From positions 1-13,372 of the forward strand of contig CAJWIA010000018.1 in the NCBI GenBank assembly GCA_913040765.1: a stretch of 13,372 bases of DNA, written 5' to 3'. The stretch is from an uncultured Anaerolineales bacterium (GTDB taxonomy: Bacteria > Chloroflexota > Anaerolineae > Anaerolineales > UBA11657). The position numbers and the translations under genes were made by a program. Each line of letters opens with the position of its first letter. Position 1 is the first letter of the stretch. The notes beneath the pieces are model-generated. The model worked only from the letters and a program-made list of their open reading frames with translations, had not been told where the DNA came from and searched no databases. This document shows positions 5,841 to 13,372 of this stretch, piece after piece.

Positions 5841-7073
5841 ATGAAAACAGATATAGATCATCTAATGAAGGAACGCAATCTTGACGCACTTTTTGTCAGT
5901 GGTAGTACGCGAGACAATCCAGCCATGTACTATTTGACTAATGGAGCCAAGATAGGAGAATACAGTCTTTTAGTAAAGCAACCCGGTAAAGATGCCATCT
6001 TAATTGTGATCGGAATGGAACGAGATGAAGCCAGTGCTTCGGGATTGCCGATTATTGAGCTTAGCCATTTTAATTTACCCAAACTATTACAGGAAGAATC
6101 CGGCAACAAACTATTAGCTCATGCACGCATGCTTGTATCAATCTTTCAAGAATTAGAGATTACTGGCAGAATTGGTGTCTATGGACGAGAAGAACAAGGG
6201 TTTACTTTAGCACTTTACAAAGAGTTAGAATCACGATTGCCAGATTTGATTTTTGTAGGGGAATCTACACCTAATTTGTTGCAAACTGCCCAAACCACTA
6301 AAGACGACCAAGAGATGATGCGAATTCGTGACCTATCTGAGAGAGCCCTCCATGTTGTCAGCGAAACTCGAAACTACATTAGTGCTCACACCGTTAATGA
6401 CGGACAAATTATGACCCAGAAAGGTATCCCATTAACTATAGGAGATGTGAAAAGTCGTATCCGCCGCTGGAGTGTGGAATCTAATCTTGAAAATCCGGAA
6501 GGATTGATATTTGCGACAGGACGGGATGCAGGTATTCCTCACTCACGCGGACAGGATAAAAAGCCGCTACGTGTTGGTGAAACCATTGTATTCGATTACT
6601 TTCCTTGCGAATATGGCGGAGGATACTTTTACGATTTCACACGGACTTGGTGTATAGGACATGCATCTCCTAGAATAGAACAATTGTACAAAGAAGTGAT
6701 AACAGCATATGATCTGTCTTTGTCTAATCTTCATGTGGGACAATCTTGCTCTACAACACAGAAACTAGTAAATGATTATCTAGAACATCAAGGACATCAC
6801 ACTACACGGAGCCATCCAGGAACAAATAGGGGCTATGTGCACACCCTAGGTCACGGTATCGGTCTCAGTGTACACGAACATCCACGTCTATCCGAAACAG
6901 CTTCTGAAGACGATATATTACAGGCGGGTATGGCCCTAACTATAGAACCGGGGTTATACTATCCAGAAGACAATATTGGAATTAGAGTTGAGAATTACGT
7001 TTGGCTTAATCCTGCAACAGGATGTCCTGAACATATTGGAGAATTTGACAGAGAATTGGTCATCCCGATATAA
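5841..7073 (+). CDS. M24-family metallopeptidase (Xaa-Pro aminopeptidase type)
   Basis: This cytosolic two-metal peptidase probably removes N-terminal residues next to proline or a related bond; exact specificity cannot be read from sequence. From M1 at 5841 (410 residues), residues 1-155 are a creatinase-like N-terminal domain (KERNLDALFVSG near the start). The rest is a pita-bread fold with the five metal ligands D252 and D265 (FDYFP, YDFTRTW), H338 (TLGHGIG), E369 (TIEPGLYYP) and E384 (GIRVENYV). Spacing between the two aspartates is 13 residues, compared with 11 in E. coli PepP and MetAP. An upstream in-frame ATG at 5823 would overlap selA and adds only MYVYRN, so 5841 is preferred. It lies 4 bases after selA; GGA is 2 bases before the ATG, too close to be a good ribosome binding site. 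Confidence 0.9.
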   Translation: MKTDIDHLMKERNLDALFVSGSTRDNPAMYYLTNGAKIGEYSLLVKQPGKDAILIVIGMERDEASASGLPIIELSHFNLPKLLQEESGNKLLAHARMLVSIFQELEITGRIGVYGREEQGFTLALYKELESRLPDLIFVGESTPNLLQTAQTTKDDQEMMRIRDLSERALHVVSETRNYISAHTVNDGQIMTQKGIPLTIGDVKSRIRRWSVESNLENPEGLIFATGRDAGIPHSRGQDKKPLRVGETIVFDYFPCEYGGGYFYDFTRTWCIGHASPRIEQLYKEVITAYDLSLSNLHVGQSCSTTQKLVNDYLEHQGHHTTRSHPGTNRGYVHTLGHGIGLSVHEHPRLSETASEDDILQAGMALTIEPGLYYPEDNIGIRVENYVWLNPATGCPEHIGEFDRELVIPI

Positions 7074-7090
7074 ATGAGAGGAAGGTAACT

Positions 7091-8125
7091 GTGACTGTAC
7101 GAATTCTTGGAATTGAAACCTCATGTGACGAAACAGCTGCTGCAGTAGTCGAGGAAGGCTCAGTAATCATCTCAAACGTTGTAGCATCACAGAACGAAAT
7201 ACATGCTCAATATGGCGGAATATACCCAGAGATCGCATCTCGTGTCCACATAGAAACAATTCACAATATAGTCACAACAGCCCTATCCGAAGCACATGTC
7301 AGCCTAGACGATATATCAGCAGTAGCAGTAACACGAGGCCCAGGATTAATTGGCTCTCTTCTTGTTGGTATAAATACTGCCAAGGGCATTGCATTAGGTA
7401 GACATATACCATTACTAGGTATAAACCACCTAGAAGGGCATATATATTCATTGTGGTTAAGCGACCATGCTGATGAAGTAGAATTTCCGGTTCTAGCACT
7501 AATTGTGTCAGGTGGACACACAGAAATGTTACTCATTAAAGATCATATGCAATATGAACGATTGGGAGGTACATTAGATGATGCCGCAGGTGAGGCATTT
7601 GACAAAGTCGGTAGATTGTTAGGATTACCCTACCCTGGTGGACCTAACTTAGAAAATACAGCTCTAATGGGAAACTCGTCTAGTTTTGACTTTCCTCGCA
7701 TTTGGCTAGACAACAGTTGGGACTTCTCCTTCAGTGGCCTCAAAACAGCTGTGGTTCGTGAAGTTCAGCAACGTTTCCCAGAACTAGATATGGGACGGAG
7801 TGCCTCTTCAGTAGATTTGCCTGTCGCTGACTTAGCTGCCAGTTTTCAAGAAGCTATAGTAGATGTACTCAAGGAAAAATCAATTCAAGCAGCTGAAAAA
7901 TACAATGCCAAATGCATATTTGTCAGTGGTGGTGTCTCAGCAAATACAACTTTACGCAAAGCAATTGTCGATCGAGCAGGGGATTTGCCAGTTTACTTTC
8001 CACCGAAATTTTTATGCACTGACAATGCTGCAATGATTGCAGCTGCAGGCTATAAACGTTTTGAGGCCGGTCAACGTGATGATTGGAATATTGATGCTAA
8101 ACCTTCCTGGCCACTAGGTCTTTAA
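7091..8125 (+). CDS. tsaD: tRNA N6-adenosine threonylcarbamoyltransferase TsaD
   Basis: TsaD transfers the threonylcarbamoyl group from TC-AMP to A37 of ANN-reading tRNAs (t6A), working in the cytosol with TsaB and TsaE. The 344-residue protein has the ASKHA-fold signatures: ETSCDETAAAVV (9-20), metal-binding H113 and H117 in NHLEGH, SGGHTEML (140-147), DDAAGEAFDKVGRLLGLPYPGGP (163-185), FSFSGLKTAV (212-221), SGGVSANTTLR (279-289) and metal ligand D311 in CTDNAAM. The start codon is GTG, fixed by a strong ribosome binding site GAGGAAGG (7078-7085) 5 bases upstream. It is the last gene of the operon, 17 bases after the M24 gene. Its stop is 3 bases from the stop of the convergent RNase J gene, with no terminator between. 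tsaB and tsaE are not in the window. Confidence 0.97.
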   Translation: MTVRILGIETSCDETAAAVVEEGSVIISNVVASQNEIHAQYGGIYPEIASRVHIETIHNIVTTALSEAHVSLDDISAVAVTRGPGLIGSLLVGINTAKGIALGRHIPLLGINHLEGHIYSLWLSDHADEVEFPVLALIVSGGHTEMLLIKDHMQYERLGGTLDDAAGEAFDKVGRLLGLPYPGGPNLENTALMGNSSSFDFPRIWLDNSWDFSFSGLKTAVVREVQQRFPELDMGRSASSVDLPVADLAASFQEAIVDVLKEKSIQAAEKYNAKCIFVSGGVSANTTLRKAIVDRAGDLPVYFPPKFLCTDNAAMIAAAGYKRFEAGQRDDWNIDAKPSWPLGL

Positions 8126-8128
8126 TAC

Positions 8129-9772
8129 TTAGACTTCGTTAACCAGAACACAAATAATCGGTCTGCGCCGTATCTCATTATAGAAAAACTTTGAGAGGGA
8201 CTTTTCCACTCGAGTCACAATTTTGTCGTCAGAGTTGTCCTTTACTATAGATACTACCTTCTCTTTAGCTTTAAGAAACAATTGTTCCGAATCACGTACG
8301 TAGACAAAGCCTCGCGATGTAAGAACAGGGGCATCTAACAGTTCACGTGTTTCGACATCAATCATCATATTTACGACAACGAATCCATCGCTGGCTAAAC
8401 GATCCCGCTCACGCAGTACCTGCGGACCAATGTCTCCAACACCGGTCCCATCTACATAAACATATCCTCCAGGACTCCGGTCACCAATTGTTAATGAATC
8501 AGATGTCAACTCCAGTATTGTACCGTTTTCAACTACAGCTACATTGTCAGCAGGTACGCCTACCTGATGAGCCAAAGCAGCATGCGCATGCAACATGCGC
8601 AATTCTCCATGTACCGGAATAAAGAATTTAGGCTTTACCATTCTAATTAGTTGTTTTTGTTCCTCAGACTTTGCATGTCCAGAAACGTGTACAGGAAGTA
8701 AAGGATCATAAATCACTTTGGCACCACGCTGTATAAGTTTATTAATAGTGCGAGAAACCACTTCCTCGTTTCCTGGTATCGGATGGGCAGATAAAATGAC
8801 AGTATCCCCATCTTCCAAATCAAACTGGCGATTACGTCCAACAGACAGTCTGCCTAGTATCGAGGAGGGTTCACCTTGAGAACCAGTCATCATCAATGTG
8901 ACTTTGTTATTAGGTAAACCTAGCGCCTGATCCAGTGGAACCAGCACGTCATGTGGATCCTGCAAATACCCTAGCTTTTTTGCAAGTTTAGAATTTACTA
9001 CCATCGATGTACCAACCAACGCAACACGCCGTCCGTTCCTATAAGATGCATTAATTACTTGCTGAACACGAGATATTAATGATGCAAAAGTTGCTACCAA
9101 TACACGGCCATTAGCAGCACGAAACGATTCGTCAAAAGCACCATCGATGATGGCCTCTGAGCGAGTCCAGCCAGGCTGATCAGCATTTGTAGAATCTGAC
9201 AAAAGTGCGAGAACACCTCTACCCGCAAAATCCCCAATTTTCGTGAAATCAGTTGGCCAGTCATCAGCAGGAGTTTGATCAAGCTTAAAGTCTCCGGAGT
9301 GGACTACCAATCCTATTGGTGTAGTGATACCTAGTCCAACCGCATCCGGAATGCTATGACACACGTGGAAAAACTCCACTTCAAATGGGCCAATATTAAC
9401 GCTGTCACCAGCATTAACTTCTATGAGTCTATCTACATCGTATAATTTAGCAGCCCGCAGCTTCGCCTCAACCAAACCACATGTTAAGGGCGTAGCATAT
9501 ATTGGAGCATCAACTTTATCTGCAATATGCCGTATTGCTCCAGTATGATCTTCATGACCATGCGTTATCACAATACCACGCACACGATCAAACTTGTCAT
9601 CTAGATATGTTAAATCAGGAATAATATAATCTATGCCCCACATATCATTTTCCGGAAACATCAAACCCGAATCAACAATGAGTATGTTTTTTCCATACTC
9701 AAACACCATCATATTCTTTCCAACTTCCCCTAAACCTCCTAAGGGAATTATTCTAAGTACTTTTTTACTCAT
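8129..9772 (-). CDS. rnj: Ribonuclease J
   Basis: RNase J is a metallo-beta-lactamase/beta-CASP ribonuclease with 5'-to-3' exonuclease and endonuclease activity, central to mRNA decay and rRNA maturation in bacteria lacking or supplementing RNase E. The 547-residue length is normal. Visible are IIPLGGLGEVGKNM at the N-terminus, the zinc motif H71-G-H73-E-D75-H76, H139 in HVCHSIPDA, D161 in HSGDFK, the beta-CASP region with GSQGEPSS, and HVSGHAKSEEQ followed by FIPVHGE. The C-terminal domain is present and ends CVLVNEV. The ribosome binding site GGAG lies 9 bases before the ATG. The gene appears to have its own promoter and a long structured leader (annotated separately), and it converges on tsaD. 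Confidence 0.97.
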   Translation of the reverse strand: MSKKVLRIIPLGGLGEVGKNMMVFEYGKNILIVDSGLMFPENDMWGIDYIIPDLTYLDDKFDRVRGIVITHGHEDHTGAIRHIADKVDAPIYATPLTCGLVEAKLRAAKLYDVDRLIEVNAGDSVNIGPFEVEFFHVCHSIPDAVGLGITTPIGLVVHSGDFKLDQTPADDWPTDFTKIGDFAGRGVLALLSDSTNADQPGWTRSEAIIDGAFDESFRAANGRVLVATFASLISRVQQVINASYRNGRRVALVGTSMVVNSKLAKKLGYLQDPHDVLVPLDQALGLPNNKVTLMMTGSQGEPSSILGRLSVGRNRQFDLEDGDTVILSAHPIPGNEEVVSRTINKLIQRGAKVIYDPLLPVHVSGHAKSEEQKQLIRMVKPKFFIPVHGELRMLHAHAALAHQVGVPADNVAVVENGTILELTSDSLTIGDRSPGGYVYVDGTGVGDIGPQVLRERDRLASDGFVVVNMMIDVETRELLDAPVLTSRGFVYVRDSEQLFLKAKEKVVSIVKDNSDDKIVTRVEKSLSKFFYNEIRRRPIICVLVNEV

Positions 9773-9854
9773 ACATTATTACTCCAACAAAAAACCCGCC
9801 GGCAATTACTGCCCGTCGGGTTACATTCTTTCCAGTTATCCAGTTGTCACTCAT
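9765..9854 (-). other. Possible leader ORF overlapping the RNase J start
   Basis: An ATG at 9854 opens a 29-codon frame (MSDNWITGKNVTRRAVIAGG then FFVGVIMYE) that runs through the terminator-like hairpin. It stops at 9765-9767, overlapping the rnj start by 8 bases. No convincing Shine-Dalgarno sequence precedes it, so it may be chance. If translated, ribosomes would disrupt the hairpin and deliver termination next to the rnj start. Confidence 0.2.
9791..9822 (-). terminator. Rho-independent terminator-like hairpin in the RNase J leader
   Basis: On the minus strand AACCCGACGG pairs with CCGGCGGGTT (10-bp stem with one mismatch, 10-nt loop) and is followed directly by more T, giving a run of six T. 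It faces the same way as rnj and lies only about 20 nt upstream of the rnj start codon. It may end readthrough from the metG-DUF2142 operon, attenuate rnj itself, or both. Confidence 0.7.
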
Positions 9855-9921
9855 AACCAACTAGCTTACTCTTATCCTAAAAACGGCCCCATTTAGACAA
9901 ACCAGATAATATTCTGCGCGA

Positions 9922-9950
9922 AGTGTATCATATAGCATACAGCCTGTCAA
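9922..9950 (-). promoter_or_regulatory. Promoter of the RNase J gene
   Basis: On the minus strand TTGACA (9945-9950) and TACACT (9922-9927) are separated by exactly 17 bases. Transcription start is predicted near 9915, giving a leader of about 140 nt before the rnj ATG that includes the hairpin at 9791-9822. The -35 box begins only 13 bases after the upstream gene's stop codon. Confidence 0.65.
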
Positions 9951-9963
9951 AGATTAGTATTAC

Positions 9964-11262
9964 CTAAGTAAATGCAGGTATAATTGAGTAGTAAAGAGCA
10001 TATACGGACAAAATAACCATGGTCGGTATGTATGCAACTGGGAGCCAATACCAGACATGTTTGTAATTTGGCCAACAATTCTCCAAATACCTTGCCCATC
10101 CAAGGAGTCCAGCCACATAAAACAAAGCAAATGGTAATAGGGCTGGGAACAGATAACGACCTTGATGCTGGACAAACTCTACGTTGTACTGAATATATTG
10201 CACGATCACGATTAATAATGTGTAGAGAATAACTAACCGATATAGTTTGTCAATGCTTGAATTCAAAATTCTGAATCTAAGCAACAGATAATTACCAATA
10301 ACAATGATAATCAAAAGGATAGTAAGTAGACGCAACACGATCGGCTTCATAGGAATTGCCATCCATCCAAACTGGCCCCAGAAACTATTAAAGGTAGTTT
10401 GCATAAAGCGCCAGCTCAAGCCAAGTATACCGAACTTTTCTAGCCAATCAAATGTACGTGGCTGCCCCACTACGACTTCGGAATGATTTATCAGTCCTAG
10501 AAAATCTGGCCAACCATAGACTAATATATTGCGCAACCACCATGCTGCACCGATAAACATAGCAGGAACTAACAATTGCAATAAATAAGATAATTTGACC
10601 TCCCGCTCTTGAATTCGATGTATAGCTGCCACAATAGCCACTATGGCCAGCACATATACTGTTGCCTTTGTCAGAAACGCGATACCCACTACTATTCCAA
10701 TTACCCATGGTTTCGTACGGCGCATAATTAACCACAAACCCAAAATCATACATGCTTCAGCCATACTATCATTATTCACAGAGGACATCATTGCTAAATG
10801 CTGAGGCAGAAAAGCAATAAATCCGGAAACTGATAATGTAATAGGTAACTTCCCTGGGAAAATAAGGTTGATTGCCATTGCAGACAATACAATCACACAT
10901 GCTCCTAGAACCAATGAAAACAAACGTAATGCTAACAACGAGCCATCGAACACAACAAAGATTGGTGTAGCCAAAAGGTAGTACAAAGGTGGCTGGTGGG
11001 CTTCATATCTCAGCAAATCAATACTCATGTGACTTGGAAAACCATACTGAAGTAACTCGCTAATATACTTTTGGTCATAATCACCCAAATCTAAAATAGG
11101 TAAGGACCCAGTCTCAGCGATATGTTTAATGTAATTGTAGTGAGCAGGTTCATCCGGAGCTTGCCATGCAGGAGTATTGACAGCATAGAGCATTCCTATA
11201 GCTAAATACACGAGCAGAATTAGGCTAACGCCAACAGTATATGCATTAGACAATTTGTTCAT
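9964..11262 (-). CDS. Polytopic membrane protein, DUF2142/GT-C glycosyltransferase-like
   Basis: This 432-residue inner-membrane protein has about ten to twelve hydrophobic segments. After the first helix it carries TPAWQAPDEPAHYNYI (30-45) with an Asp-Glu pair (37-38), where GT-C enzymes place their catalytic acid. Further features are YEAHQPPLYYLL (86-97), SSVNNDSMAE (160-169), FWGQFGW (294-300) and QGRYLFPALLPFAL (367-380). This pattern fits DUF2142-type and PMT/ArnT-like proteins, which transfer sugars from polyprenyl-phosphate donors onto lipids, proteins or glycans on the outer face of the membrane. Activity, donor and acceptor are inference. It starts 5 bases after the metG stop, with GGGAG about 10 bases upstream inside metG, so the two form an operon, though a functional link to MetG is not evident. 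Confidence 0.75.
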   Translation of the reverse strand: MNKLSNAYTVGVSLILLVYLAIGMLYAVNTPAWQAPDEPAHYNYIKHIAETGSLPILDLGDYDQKYISELLQYGFPSHMSIDLLRYEAHQPPLYYLLATPIFVVFDGSLLALRLFSLVLGACVIVLSAMAINLIFPGKLPITLSVSGFIAFLPQHLAMMSSVNNDSMAEACMILGLWLIMRRTKPWVIGIVVGIAFLTKATVYVLAIVAIVAAIHRIQEREVKLSYLLQLLVPAMFIGAAWWLRNILVYGWPDFLGLINHSEVVVGQPRTFDWLEKFGILGLSWRFMQTTFNSFWGQFGWMAIPMKPIVLRLLTILLIIIVIGNYLLLRFRILNSSIDKLYRLVILYTLLIVIVQYIQYNVEFVQHQGRYLFPALLPFALFYVAGLLGWARYLENCWPNYKHVWYWLPVAYIPTMVILSVYALYYSIIPAFT

Positions 11263-11267
11263 ATTGC

Positions 11268-13040
11268 CTAATCTCCCAGACGATCCATCTCCTGTAACAC
11301 AATTTCTTCATCAAGTTTTTTGAAAAGAGGAGAGGGTTTGCGAATAGATTGTCCTTGGACTAATGCACTAGGCTCCCATTTTCCTATAGCGCCTTTATTA
11401 GAATATTCAAGTACAACATAAGACAATGGCTCTTCTCCAACATTTCTTGTAGATTGATTGCCAAAAAGTGTGTCATCATACCCCATATAATTGTGCAATT
11501 TTTCTGAGCTAAATGGCAAAAAGGGTGAGAAAATAATTTTCAGCGAATCGATAGCTTGTAACGCAGTGTATATCGACCTAGAAGCCTTATCTGGATCTGA
11601 CTTTATGGTAGACCAAGGCTCTTGTTCCTCAAGATATTTGTTGACCTCGGCGGCCAATCTCATAGCTTCCTGCAGGGCTGCTCGCAACTTTATTGCTTCT
11701 AACAAATCGCCAACATCATCAAAACCTGATTTGATGACATCAAGCAATTTGTAATCCTCAGGACACAAATCACCTGGCATAGGTACTCTAGCGTCAAAGT
11801 TTTTGTATGTAAAGCTCAATACTCGGTTGACAAGATTTCCCCAAGTTGCCACCAATTGATCATTGTTACGCTGCCGAAACTCAGCCCATGACCAATCTGT
11901 ATCTTTAGTTTCTGGCATATTAATAGTGAGGTAATAGCGCACTGGATCAGGGCCATAACGTTCTACGACATCTTGTCCCCAAACCGCCCAGTTGCGACTC
12001 CCTGATATCTTCTCGCCTTCTAGATTCATGAATTCATTTGCTGGTACATCATAGGGCATATTGAGAGAGCCGTCAGGGTCATCAGGAAAAATTCGTCCTA
12101 CACCTGCTAATTCTGCTGGCCAAACAACAGCATGAAACGGTATATTGTCTTTACCAATAAAATAATAGCTCCGTGCTTCCGGTTGATACCACCAATTGTG
12201 CCACAGTGAAGGATTGCCTTCATTTGATGCCCATTCAATCGAAGCAGATAAATATCCTATAACTGCCTCAAACCATACATAAAGACATTTTCCATCCCAT
12301 TCGTGCAAAGGCACAGGAATACCCCAATCTAAATCTCGAGTAATCGCACGGCCATGCAAACCAATTTCATTGACTGTGTAGCGCGATGGCTTAATCACAT
12401 TAGAACGCCAATGAGTCTTGTCTTTTGCAAGATACTCACTGATTTGCGGAGCTAATTTTGCCAAGTCAAGAAAAAAATGTTCAGTATCACGCAATTCTAA
12501 GGATAGGTTTCCTGTCCTAGATCTCGGATGTACTAGTTTCTTACCATCAAGAATACTGCCACAACCATCACACTGATCCCCCCGAGCATTTTCATATCCA
12601 CATAAATAACACGTGCCTTCTACATAACGATCCGGTAAGAATCGATTTTCGTTTGGAGAGTACCACTGTTTTTCCGTCTCTCTGTAAAGATAGCCATTAT
12701 CTAAAAGCCGCTTGAAGATAGTCTGAGATATTTCAAAGTGATTCTCAGATCGAGTGGTGGTGAATAGATCATACGTAATACCCAACTGCATGAATAGATT
12801 TAGAAAACCATTGTGAAAATTCTTGTATATCTCACTAGCGCTCTTACCTTCCGCGTCAGCCCGCACGGTAATTGGAGTACCATGAGCATCCGAACCTGAT
12901 ACCATCAAAACGTGATTCCCACAAAGTCTATGATAACGAGCAAAAATATCTGCGGGCAAATAAGCTCCCGTAATATTTCCTACATGAATCTCTGCGTTAG
13001 CATAAGGCCAAGCAACAGCTACTAATATATTTTTTGACAT
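11268..13040 (-). CDS. metG: Methionyl-tRNA synthetase
   Basis: MetG charges tRNA(Met), including the initiator, with methionine in the cytosol. The 590-residue class Ia enzyme shows AWPYANAEIHVGN (10-22, with HVGN for HIGH), SGSDAHGTPI (48-57), a zinc knuckle with C144, C147, C157 and C160, EIGLHGRAITRDLDWGIPVP (225-244), FIGKDNIPFHAVVWPAEL (294-311) and a KMSKS-loop sequence KISGS (344-348), followed by the anticodon-binding helical domain. The second lysine of KMSKS is replaced by glycine. There is no C-terminal EMAP/Trbp-like tRNA-binding domain. No Shine-Dalgarno sequence precedes the ATG, but a TATAAT -10 box lies 9 bases upstream, again suggesting a very short or absent leader. It is the first gene of a two-gene operon. 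Confidence 0.97.
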   Translation of the reverse strand: MSKNILVAVAWPYANAEIHVGNITGAYLPADIFARYHRLCGNHVLMVSGSDAHGTPITVRADAEGKSASEIYKNFHNGFLNLFMQLGITYDLFTTTRSENHFEISQTIFKRLLDNGYLYRETEKQWYSPNENRFLPDRYVEGTCYLCGYENARGDQCDGCGSILDGKKLVHPRSRTGNLSLELRDTEHFFLDLAKLAPQISEYLAKDKTHWRSNVIKPSRYTVNEIGLHGRAITRDLDWGIPVPLHEWDGKCLYVWFEAVIGYLSASIEWASNEGNPSLWHNWWYQPEARSYYFIGKDNIPFHAVVWPAELAGVGRIFPDDPDGSLNMPYDVPANEFMNLEGEKISGSRNWAVWGQDVVERYGPDPVRYYLTINMPETKDTDWSWAEFRQRNNDQLVATWGNLVNRVLSFTYKNFDARVPMPGDLCPEDYKLLDVIKSGFDDVGDLLEAIKLRAALQEAMRLAAEVNKYLEEQEPWSTIKSDPDKASRSIYTALQAIDSLKIIFSPFLPFSSEKLHNYMGYDDTLFGNQSTRNVGEEPLSYVVLEYSNKGAIGKWEPSALVQGQSIRKPSPLFKKLDEEIVLQEMDRLGD

Positions 13041-13049
13041 AGTATCTAG

Positions 13050-13055
13050 ATTATA
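13050..13055 (-). promoter_or_regulatory. Probable -10 box of metG
   Basis: TATAAT on the minus strand lies 9 bases before the metG ATG; transcription would start about 1-3 nt before the start codon. No good -35 is visible at 16-18 bases (the 17-base position reads AGTCTT). No other feature is seen in the gap between the peroxiredoxin stop and metG (13041-13137). Confidence 0.45.
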
Positions 13056-13137
13056 AAGAAAATCCGCCAGTTAAGACTATGGGAAGAGATAAATAAATCT
13101 TAGACAAAGGGAGTATTAAAGTGAACTGAGCATTTTA

Positions 13138-13372
13138 CTAACCATGTTTGATAGAATTCAACACCTCTTCGCCATGATTAGCAGGCTTGACTTTCGACCA
13201 TACTTTCAAAATCTTACCCAACTCATCAACAATATACGTAATTCGATACATCCCCATATATGTACGTCCATTGCGTTCCTTTTCTCCCCATGCATAATAC
13301 GATGAAGACATAGAATGATCCACATCGGATAACAACACGAACGGGAGATTATATTTGGATATAAAGTTGTCA
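13138..13372 (-). CDS. Bcp/PrxQ-type thiol peroxiredoxin, C-terminal fragment
   Basis: The frame is open to the window edge, so the gene starts outside; the GTG at 13338 is an internal codon. The visible 77 residues read DNFISKYNLPFVLLSDVDHS, then YYAWGEKERNGRTYMGMYRITYIVDELGKILKVWSKVKPANHGEEVL. LLSDxDH, YxxWGEK, GRTYMGxxRxTxxID and KVWxKVKxxxHxEEVL are characteristic of bacterioferritin-comigratory protein (Bcp/PrxQ), a thioredoxin-dependent peroxidase that detoxifies H2O2 and organic peroxides in the cytosol. The peroxidatic cysteine lies upstream of the window, so Cys or Sec at that position cannot be checked. It is followed by metG on the same strand after 97 bases. Confidence 0.92.
   Translation of the reverse strand, partial: DNFISKYNLPFVLLSDVDHSMSSSYYAWGEKERNGRTYMGMYRITYIVDELGKILKVWSKVKPANHGEEVLNSIKHG

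Noticed and set aside
8347..8622. Plus-strand open frame inside RNase J
   Set aside because: Antisense to a strongly conserved coding region, with His/Gln-rich composition typical of a shadow frame.

Overview
The window is A+T-rich bacterial chromosome (by eye about 40% G+C), densely packed, with genes on both strands in short operons. I see no transposase, integrase, phage gene, CRISPR array, rRNA or tRNA. The gene mix suggests a Chloroflexota lineage, perhaps a marine or Dehalococcoidia/SAR202-like member: a divergent PlsY, RNase J, SelA, a DtxR-type regulator, a DUF2142-like membrane protein and an M24 peptidase of the 'GGGYFYDFTRTW' type. That placement is inferred from remembered family resemblance, not from a search. 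No stretch longer than 300 bases lacks a gene; the longest gaps are 191 bases before RNase J and 118 bases before the four-helix protein.

Layout. 1-403 (+): C-terminal end of a class II fumarase/aspartase. 418-870 (-): a DtxR/MntR-type metal-responsive repressor. It is divergent from a (+) operon of a JAMM/M67 metallopeptidase (960-1409), a divergent PlsY acyltransferase (1411-2124) and a 39-residue membrane microprotein (2132-2251). 2299-3132 (-): an unrecognised polytopic membrane protein, divergent from a type IV prepilin peptidase (3186-3947, +). 4066-8125 (+): a tight operon of a four-helix membrane protein, SelA, an M24 aminopeptidase and TsaD. 8129-9772 (-): RNase J, ending 3 bases from tsaD. 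9964-13040 (-): methionyl-tRNA synthetase followed by a DUF2142/GT-C-like membrane protein. 13138-13372 (-): C-terminal part of a Bcp-type peroxiredoxin.

How the genes fit together. Several serve translation and RNA metabolism: TsaD (t6A on tRNA), MetG (Met-tRNA), SelA (Sec-tRNA) and RNase J (RNA turnover). PlsY starts phospholipid synthesis. SelA implies that the genome makes selenoproteins and carries selB, selC and selD elsewhere. I do not see one coherent new multigene system.

The most interesting signals are regulatory. RNase J appears to have its own promoter and a leader of about 140 nt that contains a terminator-like hairpin and a small overlapping ORF. The dtxR/JAMM intergenic region has back-to-back promoters that form an inverted repeat. 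Several genes lack a Shine-Dalgarno sequence and have a -10 box only 6-9 nt before the start codon, which suggests leaderless mRNAs. On the protein side, PlsY departs from the usual residues in all three catalytic motifs, MetG has KISGS in place of KMSKS, and the DtxR-type protein mixes DtxR-like and MntR-like metal ligands.
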